Shown here: positions 1 to 9,252 of the stretch, in pieces
Layout: each line of letters begins with the position of its first letter
Numbering within the stretch: the stretch's first letter is position 1
Assembly (NCBI RefSeq): GCF_003419895.1
Contig: NZ_QPMM01000011.1
Span: 186,001-250,000, forward strand
DNA length: 64,000 nucleotides
DNA from: Chitinophaga silvatica
GTDB lineage: Bacteria > Bacteroidota > Bacteroidia > Chitinophagales > Chitinophagaceae
Direction of reading: 5' to 3'
Made by a program: the position numbers and the translations under genes
The notes under the pieces: model-generated
Told to the model about the DNA's origin: nothing
Databases searched by the model: none
What the model saw: the letters and a program-made list of their open reading frames with translations, nothing else

Positions 1-1275
1 CTTGATGCAGCTACCGGGAAGTTGATATGGCATTTTCAGACAGTACATCATGATGTTTGGGATATGGACCTATCATCTCCTCCGGTTTTGGTAACGATTA
101 AAAAAGATGGAAAAGCAATTGATGCTGTAGTACAATCAACAAAAACAGGTTTAATATTTATTCTGAATCGGGAAACGGGAGAACCTATTTATCCAATTGA
201 GGAAAGAGCTGTAGATACTACTACTGCCTTGGCAAGAGAGCAATTATGGCCCACTCAACCCTTTCCAACATTACCGAAACCATTCGCACGGCATACCCTG
301 ACCGAAGCAGATCTCAACAGATTAGTAGATGATTCTTCCTACCAGGATATATTAACGCGTTTTAGAAGCTATCGTGCAGGATCAATTTTTACACCACCAT
401 CAAAGGAAGGAACAGTAGTATTTCCTGGCTATGATGGCGGCGGCGAATGGGGAGGACCTTCAGTTGATCCTGAAACCAATGTACTATATGTTAATGCCAA
501 TGAAATGGCATGGGTGCTGAATATTATTGATAACAATGCCCCGAAAGAAGAAAAGAGAACCAAACTAGAGGCTGGAGCAGCATTTTACAATCAGTATTGT
601 ATGGGATGCCATGGTCCTGAACGTATGGGGGGCGGTGACTATCCTTCTATTATCGGAGTGGAAAATAAATATAACTACACACGGTTTCTCGAATTGCTTT
701 CAACAGGAAGAAGGATGATGCCAGGTTTTAATAATCTCGATTCATTGGAAAAAGATGCAATCGCATCATTCATTCTTAATATTAAGCAACAACAAAACCA
801 GGAATATAAAGGCCGGAACGAGAAGCGGGATGCTCCACCAAGAGCACTTTATGGATTTACAGGTTATCATAAATTCCTGACAAAGGAAGGTTATCCGGCT
901 ATTAGTCCTCCTTGGGGTACTATAAGTGCAATTAACCTTAATAGTGGGGAATACCTTTGGAAAATTCCATTTGGTGAGTTTGAGGAATTAAGCAAGAAAG
1001 GAATACCAGAAACAGGAAGAGAGAATTATGGTGGCCCTGTTACCACGGCCGGAGGAATTTTGTTTATCGGAGCATCGGCAGATGGTTATATGAGAGCTTA
1101 TAACAAGCGTACTGGGGCGTTGCTCTGGAAAGTAAAGCTTCCAGCTCCTGGGGTGGCTACTCCGGCAATTTACTCGATCAACGGAAAGCAATATGTTGTA
1201 ATAGCATGTGGTGGGTCTAAATGGGGTGGACAATCATCCGATGCCTATGTAGCTTTTGCGTTACCAGGGAAATAA
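1..1275 (+). CDS. PQQ-dependent dehydrogenase with embedded cytochrome c domain (5' truncated)
   Basis: The reading frame is open from the first base of the window, so the N-terminus lies outside; about 424 C-terminal residues are visible. The opening residues (DAATGKLIWHFQ, then DVWDMD) are typical of the beta-propeller of PQQ quinoprotein alcohol/glucose dehydrogenases, which oxidise sugars or alcohols in the periplasm. A haem c motif CMGCH is encoded at about 598-612, inside the propeller rather than as a separate tail. Propeller repeats return afterwards (SGEYLWKIPFG, TAGGILFIGASADG, TGALLWKVKLP). The embedded CxxCH suggests electrons pass from PQQ to haem c within one chain. The substrate cannot be told. 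A strong terminator follows. Confidence 0.85.
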   Translation, partial: LDAATGKLIWHFQTVHHDVWDMDLSSPPVLVTIKKDGKAIDAVVQSTKTGLIFILNRETGEPIYPIEERAVDTTTALAREQLWPTQPFPTLPKPFARHTLTEADLNRLVDDSSYQDILTRFRSYRAGSIFTPPSKEGTVVFPGYDGGGEWGGPSVDPETNVLYVNANEMAWVLNIIDNNAPKEEKRTKLEAGAAFYNQYCMGCHGPERMGGGDYPSIIGVENKYNYTRFLELLSTGRRMMPGFNNLDSLEKDAIASFILNIKQQQNQEYKGRNEKRDAPPRALYGFTGYHKFLTKEGYPAISPPWGTISAINLNSGEYLWKIPFGEFEELSKKGIPETGRENYGGPVTTAGGILFIGASADGYMRAYNKRTGALLWKVKLPAPGVATPAIYSINGKQYVVIACGGSKWGGQSSDAYVAFALPGK

Positions 1276-1358
1276 TGAGGATCCGGTTTTGAGGCAGCCT
1301 TAATAAATAATATTTGGCTTCTAAGCCTAAAAATGTCAGAATCCGGTGAACTTTTTTG

Positions 1359-1393
1359 AGCCTTCTGCAGTTACAGACTGCAGAAGGCTTTTT
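1359..1393 (+). terminator. Rho-independent terminator
   Basis: A perfect 13-bp stem (agccttctgcagt / actgcagaaggct) with a 5-nt loop is followed by a T run. It sits between the quinoprotein stop and the next gene, so the two genes are separate transcription units. Confidence 0.85.
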
Positions 1394-1405
1394 GATTTCT
1401 GAAAT

Positions 1406-2455
1406 ATGCAACAAATATTATTAATCGGAGATATACAGGATTTACAGGAAAATATTGGTGAGCTACTGGAAATGAATGGGTACGAGGTAATTACTGCACC
1501 AAATGGGAGGGAGGGCATTAGCCTGGCGGAAGCACAGCAACCTGATATTATCCTGTGTGAGATGAATATGAAAGGTATTGATGGTTTGGGCGTTTTAAAT
1601 CTTGTGCGCAAGAACCCAGACCTGGAAAAGGTGCCTTTTATATTTATAGCAGAAAAGTACAATGCCCGCCTATTTAGGTCGGCAATGAATCTGGGTGCAG
1701 ATGATTACCTTATCAATCCGTTTTCCAATAATGATCTGTTGCTGACAGTAGAAAACAGACTACGCCAATATCGCAGGGAAATGGTTGATATGTCTAATAC
1801 CTCTACAGTATCTGGGCATAGAGATATGTTGCGCCTGGTAAATGAATTCATAGAGAACAGAAATACTATGGTGCTGGCTCCACAGGAAATCGTTTACAAA
1901 GAAGGAGGGGTTCCCCGTTTTTTATATTATGTGCTTAAAGGAAAGGTAAAAACAATTAAGACGCATGAAGATGGGAAGGACCTGGTAATCGGATTATATA
2001 AAAAAGGCGATTTCTTTGGTTATATCGCATTATTGGAAGATACTCCTTACAAGGCTACAGCCATGGTGATGGAAGAAACTGAACTGGCATTAATACCAAG
2101 AGAAGATGCTGAGAAGATTTTAGAGAATGCACCATATATGCTGAAACGATTTGTTAGAATGCTGGCTGAAAATGTTACTGAAAAAGAACAACGACTACTT
2201 GGTATTGCTTATAATACTTTAAGAAAAAAAGTGGCAAGCGCATTAATCCACCTGCAAAATAAATATCAGCAACCAGGAACGCAACAATTTACGATTAAGA
2301 TTTCCAGAGATGAACTGGCTGCTGTGGCAGGTACCGCAACAGAATCTTTGATCCGTACACTGAGTGAATTTAAAAGTGAACAATTGATAAAAGTAAGTAA
2401 TGGTAATATCACATTACTGAAACCAGATAAACTGGAAGCTATCGCTTTTCATTAA
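1406..2455 (+). CDS. Pseudo-receiver / cyclic-nucleotide-binding / Crp-type HTH transcription regulator
   Basis: 349 residues in three parts: a CheY-like receiver (about 1-122), a cNMP-binding jelly roll (about 135-250, with FLYYVLKGKVKTI and GDFFGYIALLEDTPY) and a Crp/Fnr winged helix (about 260-345, DELAAVAGTATESLIRTL). The receiver looks degenerate. The usual phospho-acceptor Asp is Glu52 in IILCEMNMKG, the conserved Lys is Asn104 in DDYLINPFS, and the Thr/Ser position is Ala82. Classical phosphorylation is therefore unlikely; Glu may mimic the phosphorylated state, or the domain may only dimerise. FNR-like regulation is suggested only by family; no Fe-S cysteine cluster is evident. Confidence 0.85.
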   Translation: MQQILLIGDIQDLQENIGELLEMNGYEVITAPNGREGISLAEAQQPDIILCEMNMKGIDGLGVLNLVRKNPDLEKVPFIFIAEKYNARLFRSAMNLGADDYLINPFSNNDLLLTVENRLRQYRREMVDMSNTSTVSGHRDMLRLVNEFIENRNTMVLAPQEIVYKEGGVPRFLYYVLKGKVKTIKTHEDGKDLVIGLYKKGDFFGYIALLEDTPYKATAMVMEETELALIPREDAEKILENAPYMLKRFVRMLAENVTEKEQRLLGIAYNTLRKKVASALIHLQNKYQQPGTQQFTIKISRDELAAVAGTATESLIRTLSEFKSEQLIKVSNGNITLLKPDKLEAIAFH

Positions 2456-2595
2456 AAAGAAAATCCGGTACACAGACGTATACCGGTTCGCTTTGCTGGA
2501 AATCTACATTTATCCTGTTAATTTATCTGTGCTTTATAAATGCAGATGTCCTTCTGATATGTGTGTATGAGTAAAGAAAATATTTTTTTGGGGTG

Positions 2596-2630
2596 GGTAA
2601 TGACTGTTCCGGGCCGAAACAGCCATTACC
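2596..2630. terminator. Hairpin between convergent genes (possible terminator)
   Basis: Thirteen-base arms (2596-2608 and 2618-2630) pair with one mismatch around a 9-nt loop, between the ends of two convergent genes. There is no T run on the downstream side in either direction, so intrinsic termination is uncertain. Confidence 0.35.
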
Positions 2631-2663
2631 TGTTGGAAACTGGATAACTGTTGTATTAGTCGC

Positions 2664-4076
2664 TTAATTTAGAAATTGTGGGTTTATCATGTTCTCGACA
2701 GAATAGATCTCATCCCACTGTTGCTGTGTTATGTATGATTTTTCTTCTACTACTATTTTATGAATTGATTTACCTGTTTTAAGAGCTTCTTTTGCAATGG
2801 CAGCACAGGTTTCGTAACCAAGAAGGGGGTTGAGTGCGGTCACAATCCCAACACTGTTCATTACCATTTCTCTGCATGCCTCTTCATTTGCAGTAATACC
2901 ATCCACGCATTTTTCACGTAGTGTATTGCAGGCATTGGTCAGATAATTCAACATATTAAATAAGCTGAATGCAATAACAGGTTCCATTACATTTAATTGT
3001 AGCTGTCCTGCTTCTGCAGCCATTGTAACTGTAAGATCGGCCCCGATTACATAGTAAGCAGTTTGATTTACTACCTCAGGTATAACGGGATTTACTTTAC
3101 CTGGCATTATAGATGATCCGGGTTGCATTTGCGGAAGGTTAATTTCGTTTAACCCTACCCGTGGGCCAGATGATAGTAGCCTGAGGTCATTACAAATTTT
3201 TGAAATCTTGATAGCGGTTCTTTTGAGAATGCTTGAAACCAATGTAAATGTTCCGGTGTCAGAAGTGGCTTCTACAAGGTCTTCGGCCAGAACAATAGGT
3301 AATCCGGTAAGTTCACCCAAATATTGAGTTACCAGTTGCGGATAGCCAGACGGAGCGTTGATAGTTGTACCAATTGCGGTTCCTCCCATATTCACTTCTG
3401 TTAGCAATGCCTGTACTTCTCTAAGTCTTTGCATGTCTTCTCTCAGCATGGTGCCAAATGCATTGAATTCGGCTCCCAGGCTCATTGGAACGGCATCCTG
3501 CAATTGTGTGCGCCCCATCTTCAAAACATGCGCAAATTCACTGCCCTTAAATACAAAGGACCTTTGCAGAATATTAACTGATTCTATAAATTCATTGAGT
3601 TTAAAATATAATGCGATGCGTAATGCAGTAGGATATGCATCATTGGTGCTTTGGGAACAATTGACATGGTTATTGGGGTGCAGATATTCGTATTGTCCTT
3701 TCTGATGGCCTAAATATTCGAGCCCTAAATTGGCTATTACTTCATTTACATTCATATTAACGGAGGTACCTGCACCACCTTGTATCATGTCGGTAGGAAA
3801 TTGATCTTTAAACCCACCATTTATTAATTTATTACTTGCATAAATAATAGCGTCTGCTATATGTGCCGGTAAAACTCCTAAGTCTCTGTTTGCTAATGCT
3901 GCTGCTTTCTTAACATATCCTAATGCTCTGATCAGCATCATTTCGCTGGATACAGGTGTACCCGTTATATTAAAGTTCTCTATTGCCCGTAAGGTCTGGA
4001 TTCCATAGTATACATTACTCTCTATTGTTCTTTCACCTAAGAAATCGTGTTCGATTCTGAATTCCTGTGTATTCAT
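2664..4076 (-). CDS. aspA: Aspartate ammonia-lyase
   Basis: 470 residues, close to E. coli AspA (478). It interconverts L-aspartate with fumarate and ammonia in the cytoplasm. The fumarase/aspartase superfamily signature loop GSSIMPGKVNP is intact, with HVNCSQSTND and TQLQDAVP upstream. AspA is preferred over class II fumarase because of the N-terminal EHDFLGERTI and VYYGIQTLRAIENF segments. The frame is open further upstream, but the extra residues are not family-like. The ATG at 4076 gives the expected MNTQEFRIEHD start and lies 52 nt from a good -7 box. Monocistronic. Confidence 0.9.
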   Translation of the reverse strand: MNTQEFRIEHDFLGERTIESNVYYGIQTLRAIENFNITGTPVSSEMMLIRALGYVKKAAALANRDLGVLPAHIADAIIYASNKLINGGFKDQFPTDMIQGGAGTSVNMNVNEVIANLGLEYLGHQKGQYEYLHPNNHVNCSQSTNDAYPTALRIALYFKLNEFIESVNILQRSFVFKGSEFAHVLKMGRTQLQDAVPMSLGAEFNAFGTMLREDMQRLREVQALLTEVNMGGTAIGTTINAPSGYPQLVTQYLGELTGLPIVLAEDLVEATSDTGTFTLVSSILKRTAIKISKICNDLRLLSSGPRVGLNEINLPQMQPGSSIMPGKVNPVIPEVVNQTAYYVIGADLTVTMAAEAGQLQLNVMEPVIAFSLFNMLNYLTNACNTLREKCVDGITANEEACREMVMNSVGIVTALNPLLGYETCAAIAKEALKTGKSIHKIVVEEKSYITQQQWDEIYSVENMINPQFLN

Positions 4077-4128
4077 AAAAATACGTTTTAGGGTAGTGAG
4101 TGAATTGTGTTGTTCAACGATCACGATA

Positions 4129-4136
4129 CAAAAGTA
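4129..4136 (-). promoter_or_regulatory. Bacteroidota -7 promoter element for aspA
   Basis: On the minus strand this reads TACTTTTG, matching TAnnTTTG, 52 nt before the aspA start. The -33 position at the expected spacing reads TTTC rather than TTTG, so the match is partial. Confidence 0.5.
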
Positions 4137-4593
4137 CATTGAGCTGATACCCTGGAAAATGATGGTCATCAGGAAGGCAACTGATTCTGGTCAGGTGAAA
4201 AAGACAGGTAGGTTGATTGAAAATACTGCGGCAGTTCGGGTGTAAAATCCGGGTTATTAGTTGGACCGTCCTGGCCGCAGTATTCTCACTGGTAATAAGC
4301 AGAAGTTCTTATACCATTTATTATATCTTACTATTTAAATTTCTATACTCTATATTTCCGTTCATGGAAAAGCAGGCATAGCAATATTTTTCAATGCTAA
4401 TACTTGTATTTCTCATGATAGTTTTACGGAAAAAATAAAAGATGTACAATATAAACAGGGTTAATTATGTTGAATATAGGAAAATAAACGCATTACCGAT
4501 AGCATGATTCAGCTATAAAGATATATATATCTTTTATATTTAAATATATTTTTTCTAAGTAGATAAGTATAGTTTTTATTAACTTTCAGATTG
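4137..4593. other. AT-rich intergenic region with a long inverted repeat
   Basis: About 450 bases between divergent aspA and the DJ-1/PfpI gene. Perfect 11-bp arms AATACTGCGGC (4222-4232) and GCCGCAGTATT (4274-4284) flank a 41-nt interior; pairing extends outward with one mismatch. The rest is AT-rich with no gene seen. The dyad could be a regulatory stem-loop or protein-binding site. Confidence 0.45.
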
Positions 4594-5370
4594 ATGTCAG
4601 TGTCCCCATTACCAAATATTAAAAGAAAAGTTCTAATACCACTTCCTGATTACGGTTTTGATCCTACAGAAGCTGCAATTCCATGGTCTTTGCTTACAGC
4701 CAATGGGCATGAAGTTTATTTTGCTACTCCCAGTGGATACAGTAGTATGTGTGACATGCGAATTCTGAGAGGTACTGGTTTAGGGATCTGGAAGCCATTT
4801 TTAATGGCCGGAACTAAAGCTTCCCTGGAATACAACTATATGTCGAATTCCGATACTTTTTGCAATCCCTATAAATATACCAGTTTACACCCGGAAGAGT
4901 TCGATGCGCTTCTGCTGCCCGGTGGCCACGATAAAGCCATAAAGGAGTACCTCGAATCGCCGATCCTCCAGGAAATTATAGCAGATTACTTTGTCAATTC
5001 CCGCCCGGTAGCTGCTATTTGTCATGGTGTTTTGCTCGTTGCCAGAAGTATGAATCCGCTTACCCAAAAATCCGTACTCTTTAATTACAAGACAACTGCT
5101 CTTTTAACAAAGCAGGAGCGTATGGCCTACCAACTTACCCGGCTCTGGTTAAAGGATTATTATCTTACCTATCCGATTTCAGTTCAGGACGAAGTAACTT
5201 CTTTATTGGCAAGCCCATCCCAATTTATTGAAGGGCCGCTTCCAATGTTGAAAGATAGTATTACCCATCCCGAAAGAGGTTTTTCTTTATTAGACCGCCA
5301 CTATTTATCTGCTCGCTGGCCAGGCGATGTCTACCATTTTGCCAATGCTTTTCTCGAAATGCTGAAGTAA
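4594..5370 (+). CDS. DJ-1/PfpI family protein (class I glutamine amidotransferase-like fold)
   Basis: 258 residues from the ATG at 4594 (a TTG one codon earlier also keeps frame). The nucleophile elbow AAICHG puts the reactive Cys at about residue 143, with a conserved acidic residue near Glu26 (FDPTEAAIPW) and LLLPGGHDKA before the elbow, as in DJ-1/ThiJ/Hsp31-like proteins. Members are glyoxalases/deglycases, chaperones or stress proteins; which one applies cannot be decided. It is longer than minimal DJ-1 (about 190 residues), with an insertion around residues 60-95 and an extended C-terminus. Confidence 0.75.
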   Translation: MSVSPLPNIKRKVLIPLPDYGFDPTEAAIPWSLLTANGHEVYFATPSGYSSMCDMRILRGTGLGIWKPFLMAGTKASLEYNYMSNSDTFCNPYKYTSLHPEEFDALLLPGGHDKAIKEYLESPILQEIIADYFVNSRPVAAICHGVLLVARSMNPLTQKSVLFNYKTTALLTKQERMAYQLTRLWLKDYYLTYPISVQDEVTSLLASPSQFIEGPLPMLKDSITHPERGFSLLDRHYLSARWPGDVYHFANAFLEMLK

Positions 5371-5422
5371 GTACAGCACTTACCTAAAGGATATCAGGCC
5401 CACCTTCCACTAGCTATTGTCG

Positions 5423-5430
5423 TACCTTTG
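5423..5430 (+). promoter_or_regulatory. -7 promoter element (TACCTTTG)
   Basis: A perfect TAnnTTTG lies 28 nt upstream of the next start codon. No clear TTTG -33 element is seen at 19-nt spacing. Confidence 0.5.
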
Positions 5431-5457
5431 CAGCTGTATTAAATGATAGATTAGCAT

Positions 5458-6456
5458 ATGAATAAAACAGGAATTAATAAGCCACTTTCAGTCCTGGACT
5501 TAGCTTCAGTTCTGGAAGGACAAACCCCCGCAGATGCTTTTCATAATAGTTTACGATTAGCACAACACGTAGAAAAATTAGGATATAGAAGGTTCTGGAT
5601 GGCCGAGCATCATAGTATGATTAGCGTTGCCAGTTCAGCTACCGCTGTATTGCTCGGATATATCGCCGGCGGCACCAATACCATCCGCGTTGGTTCAGGT
5701 GGCATCATGCTGCCCAATCATGCTCCTTTAGTGATAGCCGAACAATTTGGTACACTTGAATCTCTATATCCTGGCCGTATTGACCTTGGTTTAGGCCGGG
5801 CGCCAGGAACAGATCAGATTACTGCCTGCGCACTGCGCCGCGACAGAATGAGTGCCACCAACGAGTTCCCGGAATCCATCCAGGAATTACAGCATTACCT
5901 CTCTGCCGATAATACAGGCCCTGTTAGGGCAGTTCCGGGAGAAGGGTTAGACATTCCCATCTGGATTTTAGGATCAAGTACAGATAGCGCTTACCTGGCC
6001 GCCGCAATGGGGTTACCTTACGCTTTTGCAAGTCATTTTGCACCAGCCCAATTACATGCAGCATTAAAAATATATCGCCAGCAATTCAAACCTTCAGAAT
6101 TCCTGGATAAGCCGTACACTATGGCTTGTGTAAACGTAATTGCAGCCGATTCAGACGAAATAGCCAACCGCCTGGCGACTTCCTTTTACCAGATGTTCCT
6201 GGGAGTAATTCGTGGTAAACTGAGGAAACTACCGCCTCCGGTAGATAGTATGGAAGGTATGTGGAATGAGTATGAAGCCGCTCATATGCAACAGATGCTT
6301 AGCTGTACCTTTATCGGCAGTCAGAATACCGTGCAGGATAAATTACAGCAATTTATTGACCTCACTCAGATAGATGAGATCATGGCTACTTCTCACATCT
6401 ATGATCAGCAGGCCAGATTGTATTCTTATGAGCTTTTGAAAAGCCTTTTTATATAA
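5458..6456 (+). CDS. LLM-class flavin-dependent oxidoreductase
   Basis: 332 residues of the bacterial-luciferase-like TIM-barrel family. Visible landmarks are FWMAEHHSM near residue 47, IRVGSGGIMLPNHAPL, IAEQFGTLESLYPGRIDLGLGR as separate conserved blocks, and a C-terminal GSQNTVQDKL segment. This pattern fits the MsnO8/YhbW group, FMN/FMNH2-dependent monooxygenases of unknown physiological substrate. It starts 28 nt behind a -7 element and ends in a terminator, so it is probably monocistronic. No neighbour suggests a substrate. Confidence 0.85.
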   Translation: MNKTGINKPLSVLDLASVLEGQTPADAFHNSLRLAQHVEKLGYRRFWMAEHHSMISVASSATAVLLGYIAGGTNTIRVGSGGIMLPNHAPLVIAEQFGTLESLYPGRIDLGLGRAPGTDQITACALRRDRMSATNEFPESIQELQHYLSADNTGPVRAVPGEGLDIPIWILGSSTDSAYLAAAMGLPYAFASHFAPAQLHAALKIYRQQFKPSEFLDKPYTMACVNVIAADSDEIANRLATSFYQMFLGVIRGKLRKLPPPVDSMEGMWNEYEAAHMQQMLSCTFIGSQNTVQDKLQQFIDLTQIDEIMATSHIYDQQARLYSYELLKSLFI

Positions 6457-6466
6457 TATTCAGATG

Positions 6467-6513
6467 AAAGACGCAGGGAAAGGAATTAAATATTCTCTCT
6501 TTGCGTCTTTTCT
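6467..6513 (+). terminator. Probable rho-independent terminator
   Basis: Arms aaagacgca and tgcgtcttt, extended inward by several G-U pairs, are followed by a T-rich stretch just after the oxidoreductase stop. Confidence 0.6.
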
Positions 6514-6580
6514 ACTTTGCAGCTTTGCCAGAAAATTCTTTTAATTTGCAAAACAATCAAAATTCTGGATTATCGTTGTT

Positions 6581-9094
6581 TTGCGAAAAATATGCCTGCT
6601 GCTGTTATCTGTGCTGGGAATGACATCTGTCAAAGCACAAGGGTTATTATTTAATTCCAACGATAGTTTGCTGGCACAAAGAACCTCTTACGATGTTTTT
6701 TCTGGTACCGGCCCCGAATTCAGACAATCCTTCTCCATCAACTTCGATTTATCTATCTGGGATAGAAAACATTTTGGCTACATTTTCAGTTTGCGCGATC
6801 AGAAAAGTAAATCCTATAGCCTGAGCTATATATTTTCTGATGATCGTATCGGATACCTGTACCTGAATATTGATAATGAAAGCCAGAAAATCAGGATTCC
6901 TTTATCTCCATCCCGAATGGCTAAACGCCAATGGATACCCGTGCAGCTCAACTTTGATCTTAAAAATGATAAAGTGGTGATGAAGGTAGATAGTCAGATC
7001 TTTGTGGCAGATAAAATGGGATTGAATGAAACACTAAAACCCCGTTTGGTTTTTGGTAAGTATCAGTATTTCACCGATGTGCCAAGTATGGCAATTAAAA
7101 ACCTTTGGATAAGAGGAGGGGGCCAGGAGTATAATTTTCCATTGAATGAATGGCAGGGGAGCATGGTACATACCCGCGAGGGCAAAGAATTTGGTACTGC
7201 CGAAAATCCCAATTGGCTGATTAATGATTCCTGGTTTTGGAAAGAGAAATACAAAAACAAGTTTTCCGAGATAGCAGGTTTAGCATATATCGATAGTACT
7301 CAACAAATATTAATCTATCAGAAACAAAAAGGTATTATCTACGATCTGCGTCAGGGCCTCGCCAGTGAAATTACTTTTCAGAATGAACTACCCGTTCCAA
7401 TGATTCTGGGTAAAAGTCAATATAACCCGCGTGAAAACAAAATTTACGTATACGAGGCCAATAATGTTCCGATTCCCTTACCCACTATAGCAGCGCTGGA
7501 TTTAAGCACACTTTCCTGGCAAACAATTGGGAAAGGATATATTAATGCACAACGTCATCACCATAATTCATTCTACGATAAATCACTGCAGGATTTATAT
7601 CTGTTTGGTGGTTATGGCTCTTTTACCTGGTTTAATCAGTTCTTTAAGTACAACCCAACTGATGATAAATGGGAGGAACAGGCTTTTAGTGGCGATTCTA
7701 TAATGCCGCGATTCTTTTCCGCTGCCAGTAAAGTAAATGAACAGAATGAGCTGTTAATTTTTGGGGGATTTGGCAACCAGTCGGGTAGTCAGATTGTAGG
7801 TGGTAAGCATCTGTATGATCTCTATAAAATCAATCTATCTACCAAAACAATTCATAAACTGTGGGAAATAACAACCCCTAAAGAGAATTTCGTACCCGCA
7901 AATAACCTGGTAATCTCTCCTGATGGCAAATACTTCTATGTAATATGCTACGCGCATCACATTGCCCGAACATCCCTGCAGCTTTTAAAATTTAGGATAG
8001 CCGACGGAACTTATGAATTGGTGAGTAGCCCAATTCCAGTTATCTCTGAAAAAATTGAAACAGATATTAATTTATTTTATAATTCATTTACAGAGGAATT
8101 TTATTGTGCCGTTCAGGAGTTTTCTGATGCCACACATTCAACAATTAAAATCTATTCTTTATCTGCTCCACCGGTTTCTTATTCCAGTTACGTAACAGCG
8201 AATTACGAAATTAACGGGTTTAGCACTTCAACGAAATGGGTATTAGCCAGCTTCCTCCTGACAAGTTTGGGATTGGCAGTTTACCTGTTCCGTAAACAAC
8301 CCTACAAACCTCATTTACAGGAAGAACCAACACCAGATGAGGTTTTAACCCTCGATTTAACCGCCGAACAATTACCTGCCAGGGCTAATGCTGTGTACCT
8401 GACAGGTGAATTTGCTGTATTTGACCGAAAGCAAAGAGATATCACACACCTGTTTTCTCCAAAGCTCCGGCAACTATTTGTACTGATTCTGCTAAACCAG
8501 AAGGATGAACAAAACGGAGTATCCTCCAAACAGATTTCACAGGTTTTGTGGCCGGATAAGGAACCTTCCAGAACTAAAAATCTTCGGGGAGTAACTCTTA
8601 ATAATTTAAGAAGTGCCCTGAATGATTTAGAGGGAATTAAGTTGCTTTATATTAATGACTCATATTGTTTTGAACGGACAGACGACTTCTTTTGCGACTA
8701 TCTTGAAATCAATCAACACCTCCAGAACAAGATCAATGACCTGCATTCGACCTCTCCGCTTTTAAACAGAGGAACCTTATTGCCGGAAATGGATGAAGAG
8801 TGGCTGGATGAATTTAAATCCCGTTTTGCTTCCCTGGTGCTCGAAAGATGTCAGCATTCCATGAATCTGGCTTATAAAGCCGGCCAATTTGCTTTAGCCT
8901 ATCAATATGCTACTATTATATTGTACAATGATCCTTTTCATGAAGAGGCAATTGCCTGTCAGCTCACCTTATTAAAAAGAGTAAAGGGCATGAATGCTGC
9001 AAAAAAGAGATTTGATGCTTACGTTCTTTCCTACGAGCAGGGTATGGGTGTCAGCTATCCACTTACCCTTGATAAAATTGATTTCGGGGCTTAA
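6581..9094 (+). CDS. Membrane-spanning Kelch/lectin sensor with cytoplasmic SARP-type winged helix and BTAD domain
   Basis: 837 residues. A signal peptide (1-19, ending SVKAQ) leads to a lectin/LamG-like beta region (about 40-180) and a Kelch-like propeller (about 215-530; DLYLFGGYGSFTW, LLIFGGFGNQSG). One transmembrane helix follows (about 552-572, VLASFLLTSLGLAVYLF). The cytoplasmic part is an OmpR/SARP-like winged helix (about 607-690; SSKQISQVLWPDK, LNNLRSALNDL) and a helical BTAD-like domain (about 700-837). This reads as a one-component transmembrane transcription factor sensing an extracytoplasmic ligand. It lies directly upstream of a LamG lipoprotein, SusC, SusD and a GxGYxYP gene, which it probably controls. 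The start is TTG, the only plausible one giving a signal peptide. Confidence 0.75.
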   Translation: MRKICLLLLSVLGMTSVKAQGLLFNSNDSLLAQRTSYDVFSGTGPEFRQSFSINFDLSIWDRKHFGYIFSLRDQKSKSYSLSYIFSDDRIGYLYLNIDNESQKIRIPLSPSRMAKRQWIPVQLNFDLKNDKVVMKVDSQIFVADKMGLNETLKPRLVFGKYQYFTDVPSMAIKNLWIRGGGQEYNFPLNEWQGSMVHTREGKEFGTAENPNWLINDSWFWKEKYKNKFSEIAGLAYIDSTQQILIYQKQKGIIYDLRQGLASEITFQNELPVPMILGKSQYNPRENKIYVYEANNVPIPLPTIAALDLSTLSWQTIGKGYINAQRHHHNSFYDKSLQDLYLFGGYGSFTWFNQFFKYNPTDDKWEEQAFSGDSIMPRFFSAASKVNEQNELLIFGGFGNQSGSQIVGGKHLYDLYKINLSTKTIHKLWEITTPKENFVPANNLVISPDGKYFYVICYAHHIARTSLQLLKFRIADGTYELVSSPIPVISEKIETDINLFYNSFTEEFYCAVQEFSDATHSTIKIYSLSAPPVSYSSYVTANYEINGFSTSTKWVLASFLLTSLGLAVYLFRKQPYKPHLQEEPTPDEVLTLDLTAEQLPARANAVYLTGEFAVFDRKQRDITHLFSPKLRQLFVLILLNQKDEQNGVSSKQISQVLWPDKEPSRTKNLRGVTLNNLRSALNDLEGIKLLYINDSYCFERTDDFFCDYLEINQHLQNKINDLHSTSPLLNRGTLLPEMDEEWLDEFKSRFASLVLERCQHSMNLAYKAGQFALAYQYATIILYNDPFHEEAIACQLTLLKRVKGMNAAKKRFDAYVLSYEQGMGVSYPLTLDKIDFGA

Positions 9095-9252
9095 TTTCCC
9101 TGAAATTGCCTGTGGTTAACGTTTTTTACCATTATTTAACCCTCTCTTTAACCCCTTTTTTAAGCCCCCTGCCGTTATTATTGTAACCGAAATACCACGT
9201 GTGAATCAATTTAAATTCCACCTGATACTATCATCCAATCCATTAAACCGTT

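Noticed and set aside
4077..4169. N-terminal extension of aspA by 31 codons
   Set aside because: The extra residues do not resemble aspartases, and the ATG at 4076 fits the family start and lies behind a -7 box that the extension would include.
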